From: Symbiodinium natans
Lineage: Eukaryota; Sar; Dinophyceae; Suessiales; Symbiodiniaceae
Length of the DNA: 64,000 nt
Assembly: GCA_905221605.1 (NCBI GenBank)
Contig: CAJNDS010000691.1
Span: 611,197 to 675,196 of the forward strand
Direction of reading: 5' to 3'
Made by a program: the position numbers and the translations under genes
The notes under the pieces: generated by a model
Seen by the model: only the letters and a program-made list of their open reading frames with translations
Database searches by the model: none
What the model was told of the DNA's origin: nothing
Part shown: piece by piece, positions 41,378 to 52,809 of the stretch
How positions within the stretch are numbered: position 1 is the first letter of the stretch
How the letters are laid out: every line of letters begins with the position of its first letter

Positions 41378-44300
41378 TGTCACACAGCTGCTCGAGTCTT
41401 GTTGTAAATGACATGGGAGGCTGGATAGAGCGCCTGCAAGTGCCCCCAGGGCCAGGCACATTATATTATATTTTATATGTAATACACATATTTCATATAG
41501 ATATGCGTGTGTATATGTGTATACAGACATAGACAGTATAAATAAATATAAATATATATATACATATATGTTTATGTTTTTTATATTTATACATACATAG
41601 AGTCTGTTTCACCTTCCGCGAAGAAGTCTCACGCTTCCGATGCAGCGAGCTGGAGGTTGAGTCCGGCAGACTTGGCGGGCATCCGCCATGACTGTCAGCC
41701 CGATGACGCCCAAGTCGAGGCGGGGGTTTTACAACATAGGGGTTTAGGGTTTAGGGTTCGGATCCCCAAATAGTAGGATTCCCTTATACTAAGGGACCCC
41801 AGTAAGGTACCCCCAATCTGGAACACCCCCAGGCGCAGCCATTTTGGCAGAAGCATTGCCCAGAACTGTTCTGACAACCTGGACTTGATCGACCAGGAGA
41901 GGGCGGCTGGGGAAACCCCGAATTAAGCCCTAGAAGCCTTCCATGAGCCATCGGTGGCGCGTGAGTGCTGGTGCACGTGTAGAGGGTTTAGGGTTTAGGG
42001 TTTACAGTAAACTCCACAAATTTGGAACATCCTTATCCCCGTACCCCCCAAAAGGTATACTAAAGGGAATCCCAGCACGACTCGTCCTATAGCCCATGTT
42101 CTAACTTTCTGGAGTTTCCGTATCCGACTGAGTTCTTGCAACATGGTCCAGAACGTTCCAGGATTCCGGAACCTTATGCCCTAAACCCTCAACCCTCAAC
42201 CCTCAACCCTCAACCCTAAACCCTAAACCCTAAACCCTAAACCCTAAACCCTAAACCCCAGGACCAGTCGGGAGATTTGGACTCTGCGGAGGTGGAGACA
42301 CTGCTGGCTGCCATGGGGCTGCAAGGCACCGGGCACAGGTGTGGGGTTTAGGGTTTAGGGTTTAGGGTTTAGGGTTTAGGGTTTAGGGTTTAGGGTTTAG
42401 GGCCTAGGGTTTAGGGTGTCGGGTTTAGGATTTCGGGTTTGGGGGGGGGGGGGGGGGGTACACCGAAAGGGTTCAGGGGGTGTAACAACAGGTATGGAGG
42501 GTTTTCTAGCGAGGTCCCCATTCAAGGGCCCCATCTGAAGGGACCATGGAACTACTAAGCCCTAAACCCTAAACCCTAAACCCTAAACCCTAAACCCTAA
42601 GTTGTTGATTTTGACCTTCTTGAAGCTGACAAACGAGACATGGGAAGATAAGCAGCTGAAAAGCCCCCTTCGTTGCCGAATACACACATGTCCGTGGACT
42701 TGGTTCTGACTAATGAATTGCCCCTAAACCCTAAACCCTAAACCCTAAACCCTAAACCCTAAACCCTAAACCCTAAACCCTACATCTCCTGGCTCAGGCC
42801 CGTATATCTGTAGAGGAATATGCCAATCACTGTGAACTCTTCCAAACCCCTCTAAGCCCCCATGACGCCGAATCCCACCCAACCTAATCAATCCTCATCA
42901 GCCCGTAAAATAGCCTCCCTACAAGCCCTAAAACCTTACACCCCCAAACCCCAATCCCCAAACCCCCAAACCCACCCAAAAATATCTAACCCTAAACCTC
43001 AAACCTTCGTCTGATTCATAGGTGAGGATGCCAAGAAAGTGATGCTCGCTGTGCTCGGGGAAGGAAACCGAAAGACGAACCACCTGGAGCTAACCGAGGC
43101 GCCTTCGATAGGACTCCGCGGGGCTTAAGATCGTTTAGGGTTTAGGGTTTACAGTTTGGGGTTTGGGGTTTGGGGTTTCGAACTTATAGGGCTTAAGATC
43201 TTTAAGGTTTTTTTGGTGCAGGGCTTGTGGTTCAAGTTTAGGGCTCTACGATACCCCTCCCCCAAAGCGGTGAGCTGCCTCTGCCCTTCTGAGGCAATTC
43301 TGGACAATTCTGACCTGGACCAGGAGAGTCTGGAAGTGATGCTGGGGCGCGTCGCCCTCTTTGGAAAGGTTTTCCGTCGCCTCGACGTCAACGGAGACGG
43401 ATCGCTGTCTCTTGCGGAGATCATTAAGATGATGGAGATGCTGAACATGGATACGAAGTTTGCAGCAGACCTGATGGCTTTTCTTGACGCGGACGACTCG
43501 GGCGAAGTGACCTGGCAGGAGTTCGTGCGCGGCGTTTCCAGCAGCCAGTTCACGGTCCCCTAGTAGCTGAGTGAGCACACTTTACACACTTTTTGGGATA
43601 CCATACCCCCCTATAGAAACTGAAAGTGGGCCCTAAACCCTAAACCCTAAACCCTAAACCCTAGACCCTAAACCCTAAACCCTACAGAACTGAAAGTGTA
43701 CACTTTTTGGGGGGGCTTATGAACTCAGCAGCTCTAAGCCTATAAGGTCCTGTTCCCAGAGATCACCTTAGAGGCGCTGGTCGATCTGCCATCGAGCCTC
43801 TTGGTAGTGCAGTGGTGCCCTTGACCCTTTTTTTGGGTTCAAGGTTCCCTTGTAGATAACCAACCCCAAAAAAAGATTTAGGGTTTAGGGTTTAGGGTTT
43901 AGGGTTTAGGGTTTAGGGTTTAGGGTTTAGGGTTTACTTGCTAGAACTTTTTTTTTTTGGGCTACCAAGGCCTGCAGTGGGACAAGTTTGTGAGTGAGGA
44001 TGAGCAAACCCAGGCAATACAGCAACTGCCTGCCGTCGAGAAGACGCTCTACTGGGTACCTTGGGAACGAGATGAAGGCCCCCCCAAAAGGGTTTAGGGT
44101 TTAGGGTTTAGGGTTTAGGGTATGGTTCATATACTTTGACAGGGAGTCTAGTAGTCTACGGCATCTGACCCCCTAATTTTAGCGTTCATGCCGTGCCACA
44201 AAGGTACTCTCCCTGATGTACGGCAGCTCCTCCCGTCGACGCGTTGCGCCCGAGGATGACGAAGATTTGCACAGCCTCCTCCGTAGCACGGATCGCGTGG

Positions 44301-45399
44301 TCAAGCGGCTGAGTCAGAACCTTGGGGGCCTCAAAGGGTTTAAGTGGGCATATGGTTCATATAGAGCCTTAACAAAGATTATCGTAGTGCAGGAATTGTA
44401 TACGATTCCTCATTTTTTTAGAGTTCGCTTGCTCCGCAAGGAAGGGGAACTCCCAAAGTGAGCCAAAGCCGGACCCTGCTTGCCTCGCGCGCGCGGACAC
44501 CGTATCCAAGACGGTGTCCCCGGTGACCCATCCCTTTGCCGTACCTGAAGGCTCTAATTCAGTTCCTTTTTGGGTTAGTTGTAGGGGATTCTAGTAGACC
44601 ACCCCAAAAAAGGACTACATAGGAGCCATTAGGCCCGAAGCCCGAAACCCCAAACCCGAAACCCCAAACCCTAAACCCTAAACCCTACACCCCAAACCCT
44701 AAATCCTAAACCCTAAACCTACAAAAGAGCCATTAGGTATCTGACATCCCGGCACTGGTCAAGACCATGAAGCAGCAGACGGCAGTGGTGGTCACGCGCA
44801 AGCAGCCCAAGGACCCTTCCAAAGTCCAGGTCGGAGGGGTGGGGAGGTGGTATTCTCTAAATTAGGGTTTAGGGTTTAGGGTGTAGGGCTGCGCCCATTT
44901 TACAAAGGCTCCACATCAGAATTAGGATTCCCCCCCCCCCCCCCCCCCCCCCTGCAAAAAAAGGGGACCCTCACCCAAAGGGTCCATGTACCAACGTAGT
45001 CCATGTATGGGTTAGTTAAGGGGATTCTTGTATACTACCCCAAAACGGTACTACATAGGAGCCTCTAGGTAATAAGGTACATGGGGACCCTAAACCCTAA
45101 ACCTTAAACCCTGAACCCTGAACCCTGAACCCTGAACCCTGAACCCTAAACCCTAAACCCTAAACCCTTCAAACCCTAAACCCTAAACCCTGAACCCTAC
45201 AAACCCTAAACCCTAGACCCTAAACCCTAAACCCTAAACCCTAGACCCTAGACCCTAGACCCTAAACCCTAAACCCTAAACCCTAAACCCTAAACCCTAA
45301 ACCCTATAAACCCTAAACCCTAAACCCTGATTCGAGTTTAGAGAGAGAACCAGGTGGCGACCGTGCGGCCGAGCTCCGTCGGCTCCGTCGGCTTCTCCG
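41378..45399 (+). CDS. EF-hand calcium-binding protein, multi-exon
   Basis: Exons: 41378-41478 (VVNDMGGWIERLQVPPG), 41603-41725 (SWRLSPADLAGIRHDCQPD), 41868-41918, 42262-42340 (DQSGDLDSAEVETLLAAMG), 43022-43098, 43294-43543 (DVNGDGSLSLAE and DADDSGEVTWQEF), 43970-44055, 44204-44347 (EDDEDLHSLLRSTDRVV), 44463-44540, 44737-44829 and 45342-45399. Two complete EF-hand loops with acidic residues at positions 1, 3 and 12 lie in exon 6, and half a third starts exon 4. Phases agree at most junctions; GC donors at 43099 and 43544 are needed. Without the latter, the gene ends at TAG 43561-43563. Known EF-hand loops bind Ca2+ and couple it to partner domains; the partner here is unknown. Low-charge regions after 44204 match no family I know. 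Confidence 0.6.
41847..41868 (+). other. Sequence resembling the dinoflagellate spliced leader
   Basis: GCGCAGCCATTTTGGCAGAAG agrees with the published leader core CCGTAGCCATTTTGGCTCAAG at 17 of 21 positions, including the central AGCCATTTTGGC. It lies just before the exon starting at 41868. Such relics are known where spliced mRNAs were recycled into dinoflagellate genomes. Chance similarity is not excluded. Confidence 0.35.
44541..44736. mobile_element. Introner-like palindrome with CCCTAAA insertion, acts as an intron
   Basis: Begins GTACCTGAAGGCTC at the donor of exon 44463-44540. One end repeat (GGAGCCATTAGG) occurs at 44620, then heptamers, and a second partial copy of that end (GAGCCATTAG) supplies the acceptor at 44736. 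Exon phases agree across it. Confidence 0.55.
45085..45332. repeat. CCCTAAA array with CCCTGAA and CCCTAGA blocks
   Basis: About 33 units. Variants are clustered (five CCCTGAA together, then CCCTAGA), as expected from unequal exchange or slippage. A matching G-rich array with variants follows at 45415-45545 after the exon at 45342-45399. Confidence 0.9.
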
Positions 45400-45775
45400 G
45401 TACCTTGGGGGAAGGGTTCAGGGTTTAGGGTTTAGGGTTCAGGGTTTAGGGTTTAGGGTTTAGGGTTTATGGGTTTAGGGTTTAGGGGTTTAGGGTTTAG
45501 GGTTTAGGGTTTAGGGCTTAGGGTTTAGGGCTTAGGGTTTAGAATTTTTGAGTTTAGGGTTTAGGGTTGGGATACATACCGTATACTAGTCTAACTCGGG
45601 ACAGGCCTTAAGAGGATTATAATTGGGGGAGGGGGGGTACTTGAATCCCTACTAAGGACTGAGAGTATAAGGGGGAACATCCCAAACGCTAACCCTTATC
45701 AAGGTTTCTGAATCTTCTAAACCCCTAGACCCTAAACCCTAAACCCTAAACCCTAAACCCTAAACCCTGCATATG

Positions 45776-46004
45776 CTAGATGCCCTACTGTGTTGAGGTA
45801 CACGAACCCAAACTCTTGGAGGGTGAACATGTCGTCCCGAAGGTACGCACACCATCGTCGTCCGAACGGCGCCCCGCGATCCCTACTCTGCGCGCGTGGC
45901 GCCCGCCCAGCTCAAGGCCTCGTGCATGTGTGGTGGCGATCCGATACTACACTGTCAGTATCATGTATGAATTTATGTATGTATGTATGTATGTAGGTAG
46001 GTAG
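45776..46004 (+). CDS. Possible exon, frame uncertain
   Basis: Two plus frames are open: one starts MPYCVEVHEPKLLEGEHV and ends at a GTACGC donor (45842); the other reads RYTNPNSWRVNMSSRRY on to 45990. Neither agrees in phase with exon 45342-45399. A GTAT/GTAG tetranucleotide repeat (45975-46015) follows. I cannot choose. Confidence 0.3.
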
Positions 46005-46257
46005 GTATGTATGTATACACATAACAGATATCACGCGTTATGAAATGTGTAATATAAAATCGAATGCAATATACATGTACATATATATATATATATACAC
46101 ATACATACATATGCACGTAGGGTCAAGCGTCATCGCCAACCATTAGACCATCAGGCTACAGAGTTTGTTTCGAACTGTTGCGGGGTACCTGTGGCTAGGA
46201 GAATCCCAGACGCCCTGAACGAAGGTGTCCATGCCCGCGTTGCCTGAAACGCCTAAG

Positions 46258-49200
46258 CCTGGTGATCTCCAGCTGGAGCACTTCCCGGACGCCGAGGATT
46301 CCTGCCGGCTAGGACTTCAGTCTTTTGGTTCAGTCCAGGGTGTCCCTAAACCCTAAACCCTAAACCCTTAACCTCAAGCCCTTAATGAAACCCGCTATTC
46401 GAACCTATAGGGCTTAGGGTTCAGGGTTGGTAGGGCAGGGTTTGCTCTGGGAGGTAAAACAAAATTCACAGGGTGCCAGAAGCCCGCCTCCTGTCAGTTC
46501 TCTACTTGACTTTTCGCTTGTAGTTACCTGGAGTCTCTAATGTAGTCCCTTTTTGGGTTAGTAAGAGGGCCTTCGAGTATACTCTAGGTAGGAAGTAGGG
46601 TCATAAGTACCCTTGATAAGGTTATGGCCCACCTTCAATGTTATCCCACGAGATGCAGCACAACCTGTGACAACCTCTTGTAGCTTACACCCTGCAGTAG
46701 GGCCCCCCCGACAAGACGCACCACTCTCAACCAACGGGTTCAGGGCTTCGGGTTTAGGGTTCAGGGCTAGGGTTTAGGGCTCGGGTTTCGGGCTAGGATT
46801 TAGGTCCCTAAACCCTAAACCCTAAACCCTAAACCCTAAACCCTAAACCCTAAACCCTAAACCCTAAACCCTAAACCCTAAAAGAAAACTGCAATGCAAG
46901 CTTTGCCGACTGGAGCCTCTGGCTCCTTTCCTTCTGCAGGCGGCGCCACCCTTAAAGTCCCCGCCCGTCCTCGAGAAGCGCCGCAGCTCCTTGGTCCGCA
47001 GAACCCTAAACCCTAAACAAAGATGCCTGTCCCCAAAACAGCCTGTAGGTGCCCTAAGGGTCTAGGGGTTCTCGATTCCCGTCTTGCTACCTGCAGATAT
47101 TCTCCACGCTAGCTTCGACGAGTATCCGAGTAGGGTGTGGGGTTCGTGCCTCGGGGCTTGCAGATGTACCGGATGGAAAGCATGCGAAACACAGGGGGGT
47201 TGCGGACGCATGCTTATATGTCCTCAAACCCCAAACTGTCTGCTTTCGGACAGGATGATCGACCTCACCCCACTGACTTTGAGTGCCACAGAGTTTAGGG
47301 TCTAGGGTTTGGGGTTCCCGAGGCGCTTGATTCACCCAAGGAATCTGGCAAAGTTTGGGGTTTCGGGGTTGGTGCCTTCAGCTGCATCCTAATTGCGTGC
47401 GCTGCAGCATCGCACGCAGACCCTTGACACGCGCACACACACACACACACACAGAGTTTTCCATTATTTAAGGATCCCAGACCCTAATTGCATATAAGAA
47501 TATGTACACACACCTAAGCCTGATGCCCCACTCAGCTTGCAACTCTGGAGACCTGTTCGGAGTCCTTCACCCCCAACGTTCCCTCCCGTCCCCCCCCCCC
47601 CCCCCCGGTAAGTCTTACTCTAAGCCTGGGTATTCGAATTTACCTCCGAGTAGAATCCTTTCACAAGATGCCCACTCTCCGAAGCTGCCATTAAGCAAAA
47701 GCCCTGGAATCTAACCCCTCGAGCCCTGAGCCTTAGCCACACCCTAAACCCTAAACCCTCAAACCCTAAACCCTAAACCCTAAACCCTACAGGCCTAAAC
47801 CCCTAAACCCCTAACACTACACCCTCCTTCCTGGTGGCACCTGGCACGAGGCAGCATCAACAGCAACAGCCTCCAGGGCGCGATGAGCCGCCTGGGCTGC
47901 ATGGGTTTAGGGGTTAGGGTTTAGGGTTTAGGGTTTAGGGAAACCGCAGATTCTGTTGGGAGGAGTATAGAGGTGGGTATTTCGGAAGGGCTTGAGGAGA
48001 GAAGAGCCCACCGCCCCCCCTGCCCCCTCCCCCCCCAAAAAAATCCCCTAAACCCTAAACCCTAAACCCTAAACCCTCAAGGCGAAACGGCGAAGCAGTT
48101 ACGATGGCACTAGGGCTTTGGGGGTCTTGCCGGGGGTTTATAGGGTTTGGGGTTTGGGGGTGGGGGGGTGCGGGTGTGGGGGGGGGGGCTGGGGGTGGGG
48201 GGAGGGGGGTTCGGACTTCAAAGCCCGAATGCCCCACAAGCCCTAAACCATACATAGCCCAGCTGTACAGAACCTTGTAGGGCCTTAGCCTTAGGGGCTG
48301 AATACCCTGCCCAACAACAACTGTTTTTTCTAGTAGAATTCGATGATCCAAAAACGTTAAAGGATGCCTACCCAGCCCCTAAGGAACTATACTCTTCCAC
48401 CACAACAGAACCCTGCAGAAAAATGGATGTAAGAAAGGAACTAGGCACACTGGGCAGGTCCCGCGATGAAGCTTCCCAGCAACATACCCTCAAAACACCC
48501 CGTCAAAAACCCTAAACCCTAAACCCCTAAACCCTACAGCCCCTAGATGGGAATACAAAGGGCCCTGTGCGCACTTTTCAATGGTGGCTTCCCAAAGTTC
48601 CCAAGCCCCGACCCCTTTTAACCTGGTGTCTTTTGGGGTTGTCTTTCTCGGGATGCTCTTGATCTTCAGGCAGGGCTTAGGGTTTCGGCTTTAGGGTCCT
48701 ACTCTATATAAAGTAGGGTTTAGGGTTTAGGGTTTCGGGCTCAGGGTTTCGGATTTCGGGTGTAGGATTTGGGGTTCAGGGCGGGCTCAGGGTTTATGAC
48801 TCGGGACCTGAGTGGAGTTGGAAGAGTATAGTTCCTTGGGGTCTGGTAGGTCTCCTTAAACCTTTTTGGTTATACCGAATCCTACTATATTTAAAAGGTT
48901 AGCCTTTTTTGTTGGGCAGGGTATTCAGCCTAAGGCCCTAAGGTACAGCTGGGCTATGTATGGTTTAGGGCTTGTGGGGTCTTAGGGCTTCGGGCTTTGA
49001 ACGTATGATGAAGGTGGATCCGAACGCCCCCCCCCCCCCCCCCCCCCCCCCCCCGCCTAAAACATCATGCAATCGACTTGGTCCCTACTCCCGTCCACCC
49101 TAAACCCTAAACCCTAAACCCTAAACTCTAAACCCTAAACCCTAAACCCTAAACCCTAAACCCTAAACCCTAAACCCTAAACCCTAAACCCTAAACCCCG

Positions 49201-50772
49201 TCCCCCTTTTTCACTCTAAGCAACTACACCCTGAACCTTAAACCCTACACCGCAAGGCTCCTTTGAACCCGCCTCCTTTTCCTGGCGATGACTCGGTTTG
49301 GAGTTCGGACGGCTCCGAAACCCTAAACCCCAAACCCCAAACCCCAAACCCTAAACCCTAAACCCTAAACCCTAAACCCTAAACCCTAAACCCTAAACCG
49401 CAGGCAACATGTTCAACGGAATCACCAGCGCTCTTGGCATGAGTAAGGAGAGCAAGGAGCCGTGTCTGGGCGTCGGGGTTTCGGGTTTTGGGTTTAGGGT
49501 TTGTAGGGTTTACGTTTAGGGTTTTGGGTTTTGGGTTTAGGGCTTAGGGTTTAGGGTTTTGGGTTTAGGGTTCAATGTTCAATGTAGGGCTTTAGTTTAA
49601 GGGGCTGGGATTGCACCTATGAGTCGTTATTCTTCGTCGGGTACCGTTTCGTAGGCTTTGGAGACGAAAGCTTGGTAGACCTTAATTCGGCTTAATCATC
49701 CCTAAATGGCCTTGGGGGGGCAGTCTAGAGGGCGGTAGTGGGGCAACCCATGACAACTTATGAAGTAGCCAAGCCCCCCCAAAAGGGTACCTTTTGTTTG
49801 AATGTGGCAACTGGGCTACCAAGAAACTGGGAAGTTGGGGCAGTGCAAAACACTCGTAGATTGTGAAGGCTGATCAGTTATTTCGTCATCCAAGCACGAG
49901 CCTTCCATACTTTAAGTTGCATTCCTTAGAACAGCCCCTTAATCCCCCTAACCCTAAACCCTAAACCCTAAACCCTAAACCCTAAACCCTTAACCCTTAA
50001 CCCTTAACCCTTAGCCCTAAACCTATACCCCTAAACCCTAAGCGCAAGGAGCCCGTGGCAAGTACCATGTCGGTAGCTCAAGCTGCAAGTTACATCCGCT
50101 CGATGGACGTCAAGGCTGGAGCAGCAACCGGCTTAAGGATTCTTGTGGAAGGAGGGTTTAGGGTTTAGGGTTTAGGGTTTAGGGTTTAGGGTTTAGGGTT
50201 TAGGGCTTGGGTGCCCAAAATCCTACATGGTATGGTTATTGGTACCTGTAGATTCCATATAGTACTAGAAGTCTTCATCAACTCTACACCCTGATGCATA
50301 AACCGATGCGTTTGGCGCATGCCGGACGAACTTTTCGTGATTGTGCGGGGCTTCAGGGCTGCGTTTGCTTTGTTGAGCTCGGGTTCAGGGTTAAGGTTTA
50401 GGGTTTATGGTTTAGGGCTTAAATCTGGTGACTACATGGGGGCATGGCATGGCATGGCATGGCATGAGGGCTTCGCAGCGCATCCTACCTTTGCTGGTGG
50501 AGGGTTGGGGGTCTAGGGTTTAGGGTCTGGGGTTTAGGGTTTAGATTTTAGGGTCTGGGGCTTGGGGTTTACAGGGCTATGTGGAGGATGAAGTCGTGGA
50601 GGGTGAGGATACGCAACATTTTGGCAGGAAGATCATGCGCTGCTCAACGAAATACTCGATAGGCTTGCTACTGCAGTTTATGATGTTGATGATAATGCTG
50701 ATGTTGACAGCCGGACGAGTGTTAGTGCGTGAGCTCTGTATAAATTAAATTAAATTAAATTAAATTAATATA

Positions 50773-50864
<92 letters not shown>

Positions 50865-51502
50865 TAAATAGGCCAACGAAGCTGAAGCCGAAATCAGAAG
50901 CGGATGTGCGCGTGGTGCAAGCTCGACGCACAGGACGCACAGGCGGGTGAAAAGTGGTTGAAGACGAAGGCCCGCGTTCCCTATCAGCAGCGGTGCAAAA
51001 CTAGCTGGAAACGCGGTCCTCAAGGAGACGGTTTAGGGTTTCGGGTTGAGGGCTTAGGGTTTAGGGGTTAGGGTTTGCAAACGCGCCGGACAACAAGCAG
51101 GAAGGCACGAACCGGCGTCCGTCATTTCACGATTGTTGCAGGATGGGCCATCAGCGATGCCCACCTCAAACAAAGATGCCGCGAATAATGCCAATTGGCA
51201 TGAGCGCCATGCACAGCTTGTGTCCCACAGGGTCCTTATAGTATGATTGCGAAATTGTGTGCCAAAACCCTATGTAGTATGTGCTTTGGTAGCGAATCCC
51301 ATAACCGTCCTCTAAGGTCCAAACTATCACCTACTGGTACGTTCTGGTCGGGTATGGGGACTGCATTGGCTAGTACGTTCCCCTTAAATCCTAGCCCTAG
51401 AAACCCAAAACTAACCCCCTCCTGGCCGCTGCTTCATTTGCGCTTCTACAGAAAGCCACCTGTCCAGCGATGTTCCACACGCACAGACATGGAACCGAAT
51501 GA
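46258..51502 (+). CDS. Large unknown protein, about 19 exons, terminal stop at 51500-51502
   Basis: Exons: 46258-46339 (LQLEHFPDAEDSCRLGLQ), 46472-46522, 46698-46737, 46940-46993 (SPPVLEKRRSSL), 47097-47129, 47164-47292 (THAYMSSNPKLSAFGQDD), 47382-47436, 47536-47607 (GTAAGT donor after poly-C), 47851-47904 (SINSNSLQGAMSRLGCM), 47950-47972, 48082-48135, 48547-48669 (FNLVSFGVVFLGMLLIFR, a membrane helix), 49257-49311, 49404-49471 (MFNGITSALGMSKESKEP), 50049-50155, 50272-50382 (LYTLMHKPMRLAHAGRTF), about 50605-50724 (EDHALLNEILDRLATAVY), 50898-51030 (RMCAWCKLDAQDAQAGEKW), 51142-51240 and 51452-51502. About two thirds of junctions agree in phase; it may be more than one gene. No domain recognised. 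Confidence 0.5.
46523..46600. mobile_element. Introner-like palindrome, GTACCTGAAGG family
   Basis: GTTACCTGGAGTCTCTAATG begins exactly at the donor of exon 46472-46522. The inner CCCTTTTTGGGTTAGT is shared with the copies at 39590 and 44541. Its far end is decayed and the intron runs on to 46697, where phase agrees. Confidence 0.5.
48218..49005. mobile_element. Fold-back element with arms of about 190 bp
   Basis: TTCAAAGCCCGAATGCCC...CAGCTGTACAGAACCTTG (48220-48290) and ...CCCTGCCCAACAACAACTG (to 48330), AAGGAACTATACTCTTCCAC (48380-48400) reappear in reverse complement between 48815 and 49003. The 400-bp centre contains the membrane-helix exon 48547-48669. Either an element inserted around an exon or a segment was duplicated in inverse. 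Confidence 0.6.
49020..49256. repeat. Poly-C tract and (CCCTAAA)n array
   Basis: A C-run of about 27 (49028-49054) and some 15 CCCTAAA units (49098-49197) before exon 49257. A frame left of the C-run (ERMMKVDPN, 49004-49030) may be an exon fragment. Confidence 0.85.
50735..50872. repeat. (AAATT)n and (TTA)n microsatellites
   Basis: Four AAATT units, then about 28 TTA units, ending in TATATATA. The minus strand reads poly-Asn. It lies in the intron between the exon ending 50724 and exon 50898. Confidence 0.95.
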
Positions 51503-51777
51503 AAGAGAATATGTCACACTAGAATGAGTTGATATGTGAACATGTAGCATAAGGGAATAGACTAGAATATGTAAGCACAATATGTGTACATGTGTTATAA
51601 GATACTTATGCAGTTTGCATACGTGGTTACACGTGTGTACATATATATGTACAGATAACTACTTTAAATGCTTCGTTTGCGACCAAGCCCTCATCCCTAA
51701 ACCCGCAACCACAAACCCTACACCCTAAACCCCAAACCCTAAACCCTAAGCCCGAAAGCTTAAGCCCTGCCCTTCAG

Positions 51778-52065
51778 GTGAACAAGGCCCATGTCCTCAC
51801 CCAGCAGAAGCGCTGGGCTCTATGGATGTGCATGCTTCCTGGCTGCTTTTGAGGCTTAACTTGAGGGGAGCGTCGGGGTTTAGGGTTTGGGGTTTTGGGG
51901 TTTGTGAATTCGAGCCCTTGGAGGTAATTCTTTCCTCAAAAACCCTACGAGTCGTCAAGGTATGGCGCCATACTTGCTGGTTGCTTAGCTGGAGTGGGCG
52001 CTGCCTTCCTCGCGCACGCTCTGAACTCCTTTACCAGCAGCCTGGTGAGCGAAGAGGAGGAGTGA
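51778..52065 (+). CDS. Unknown protein, two segments, second with a membrane helix and stop
   Basis: Exon 51778-51849 (NKAHVLTQQKRWALWMCM; acceptor CTTCAG) and frame 51928-52065 (SSRYGAILAGCLAGVGAAFL, then LVSEEEE and TGA 52063-52065). Only about 80 bp of G-rich heptamers separate them. Whether they are joined is unknown. Confidence 0.45.
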
Positions 52066-52131
52066 CTCATCGAGTTCTGGCTGGTTCTATGAGGGAACGA
52101 GGTACCTATATAATCCCCTAAAGGGTGTATA

Positions 52132-52162
<31 letters not shown>

Positions 52163-52317
52163 TTGTATTTATATTTATATTTATATTTTTATATATGTAT
52201 GTATGTATATATATATATGCATATATATATATATGTATATAGAGTGCCCTCATTGCCTCATTCCCTACTAAGACACTAAGAACCATGGGGAATTGTGTCA
52301 CTTCGTTTTCTCCCTAG

Positions 52318-52382
52318 ACCTTGCACTCCTGCGGATCAGCTTCCTTAAGCCCCGCCGCCTTATTATCAACAAGGCTTGGTAG
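52318..52382 (+). CDS. Short exon, basic
   Basis: Acceptor CTCCCTAG. Reads LALLRISFLKPRRLIINKA, ending either at TAG 52380-52382 or at a GTAGTG donor after 52378. The longer minus frame here runs through degenerate heptamers and is rejected. Confidence 0.4.
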
Positions 52383-52452
52383 TGTAGCCCTGAACCCTGA
52401 ACCCTAAACCCGAAACCCGAAACCCTAAACCCTAAACCCATAAACCCTAAAC

Positions 52453-52775
52453 ATGGCAACAAGGGCACGAATAGACGAGCAGCGACGACTGCTCGTGGCA
52501 GTCGTGGCGGTCGTTGTCGTGTCATTCAAAGAAGATACTCAGTAATCGCAATGACGGTAGCTAAAACCAGCCACAAGGCTCGAGGTACAATTATTGCAGA
52601 TGCCATGGTCCAGTTTCGAGGGGCACCTGCACTGGTACACCGCATCCGTTTATTGCAAAGCTTGGCAGGATTACATTGCCTGGAACGTGATATCCGCTGC
52701 GTTCTCCCTTATCTGGTCTATGGCTGAAATGCTGGTTTGCTGTGTGGCCGCCCTGGTAGCAGCCGTGAGGACACT

Positions 52776-52809
<34 letters not shown>

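Noticed and set aside
41288-41530. Minus ORF of 80 residues with a plausible middle
   Set aside because: The plus frame over the same bases has acceptor CTGTCAG, donor GTAATA and phase agreement with exon 41603, so plus is preferred.
50760-51023. Minus ORF with a long Asn run
   Set aside because: The run is the TTA microsatellite inside an intron of the plus-strand gene.
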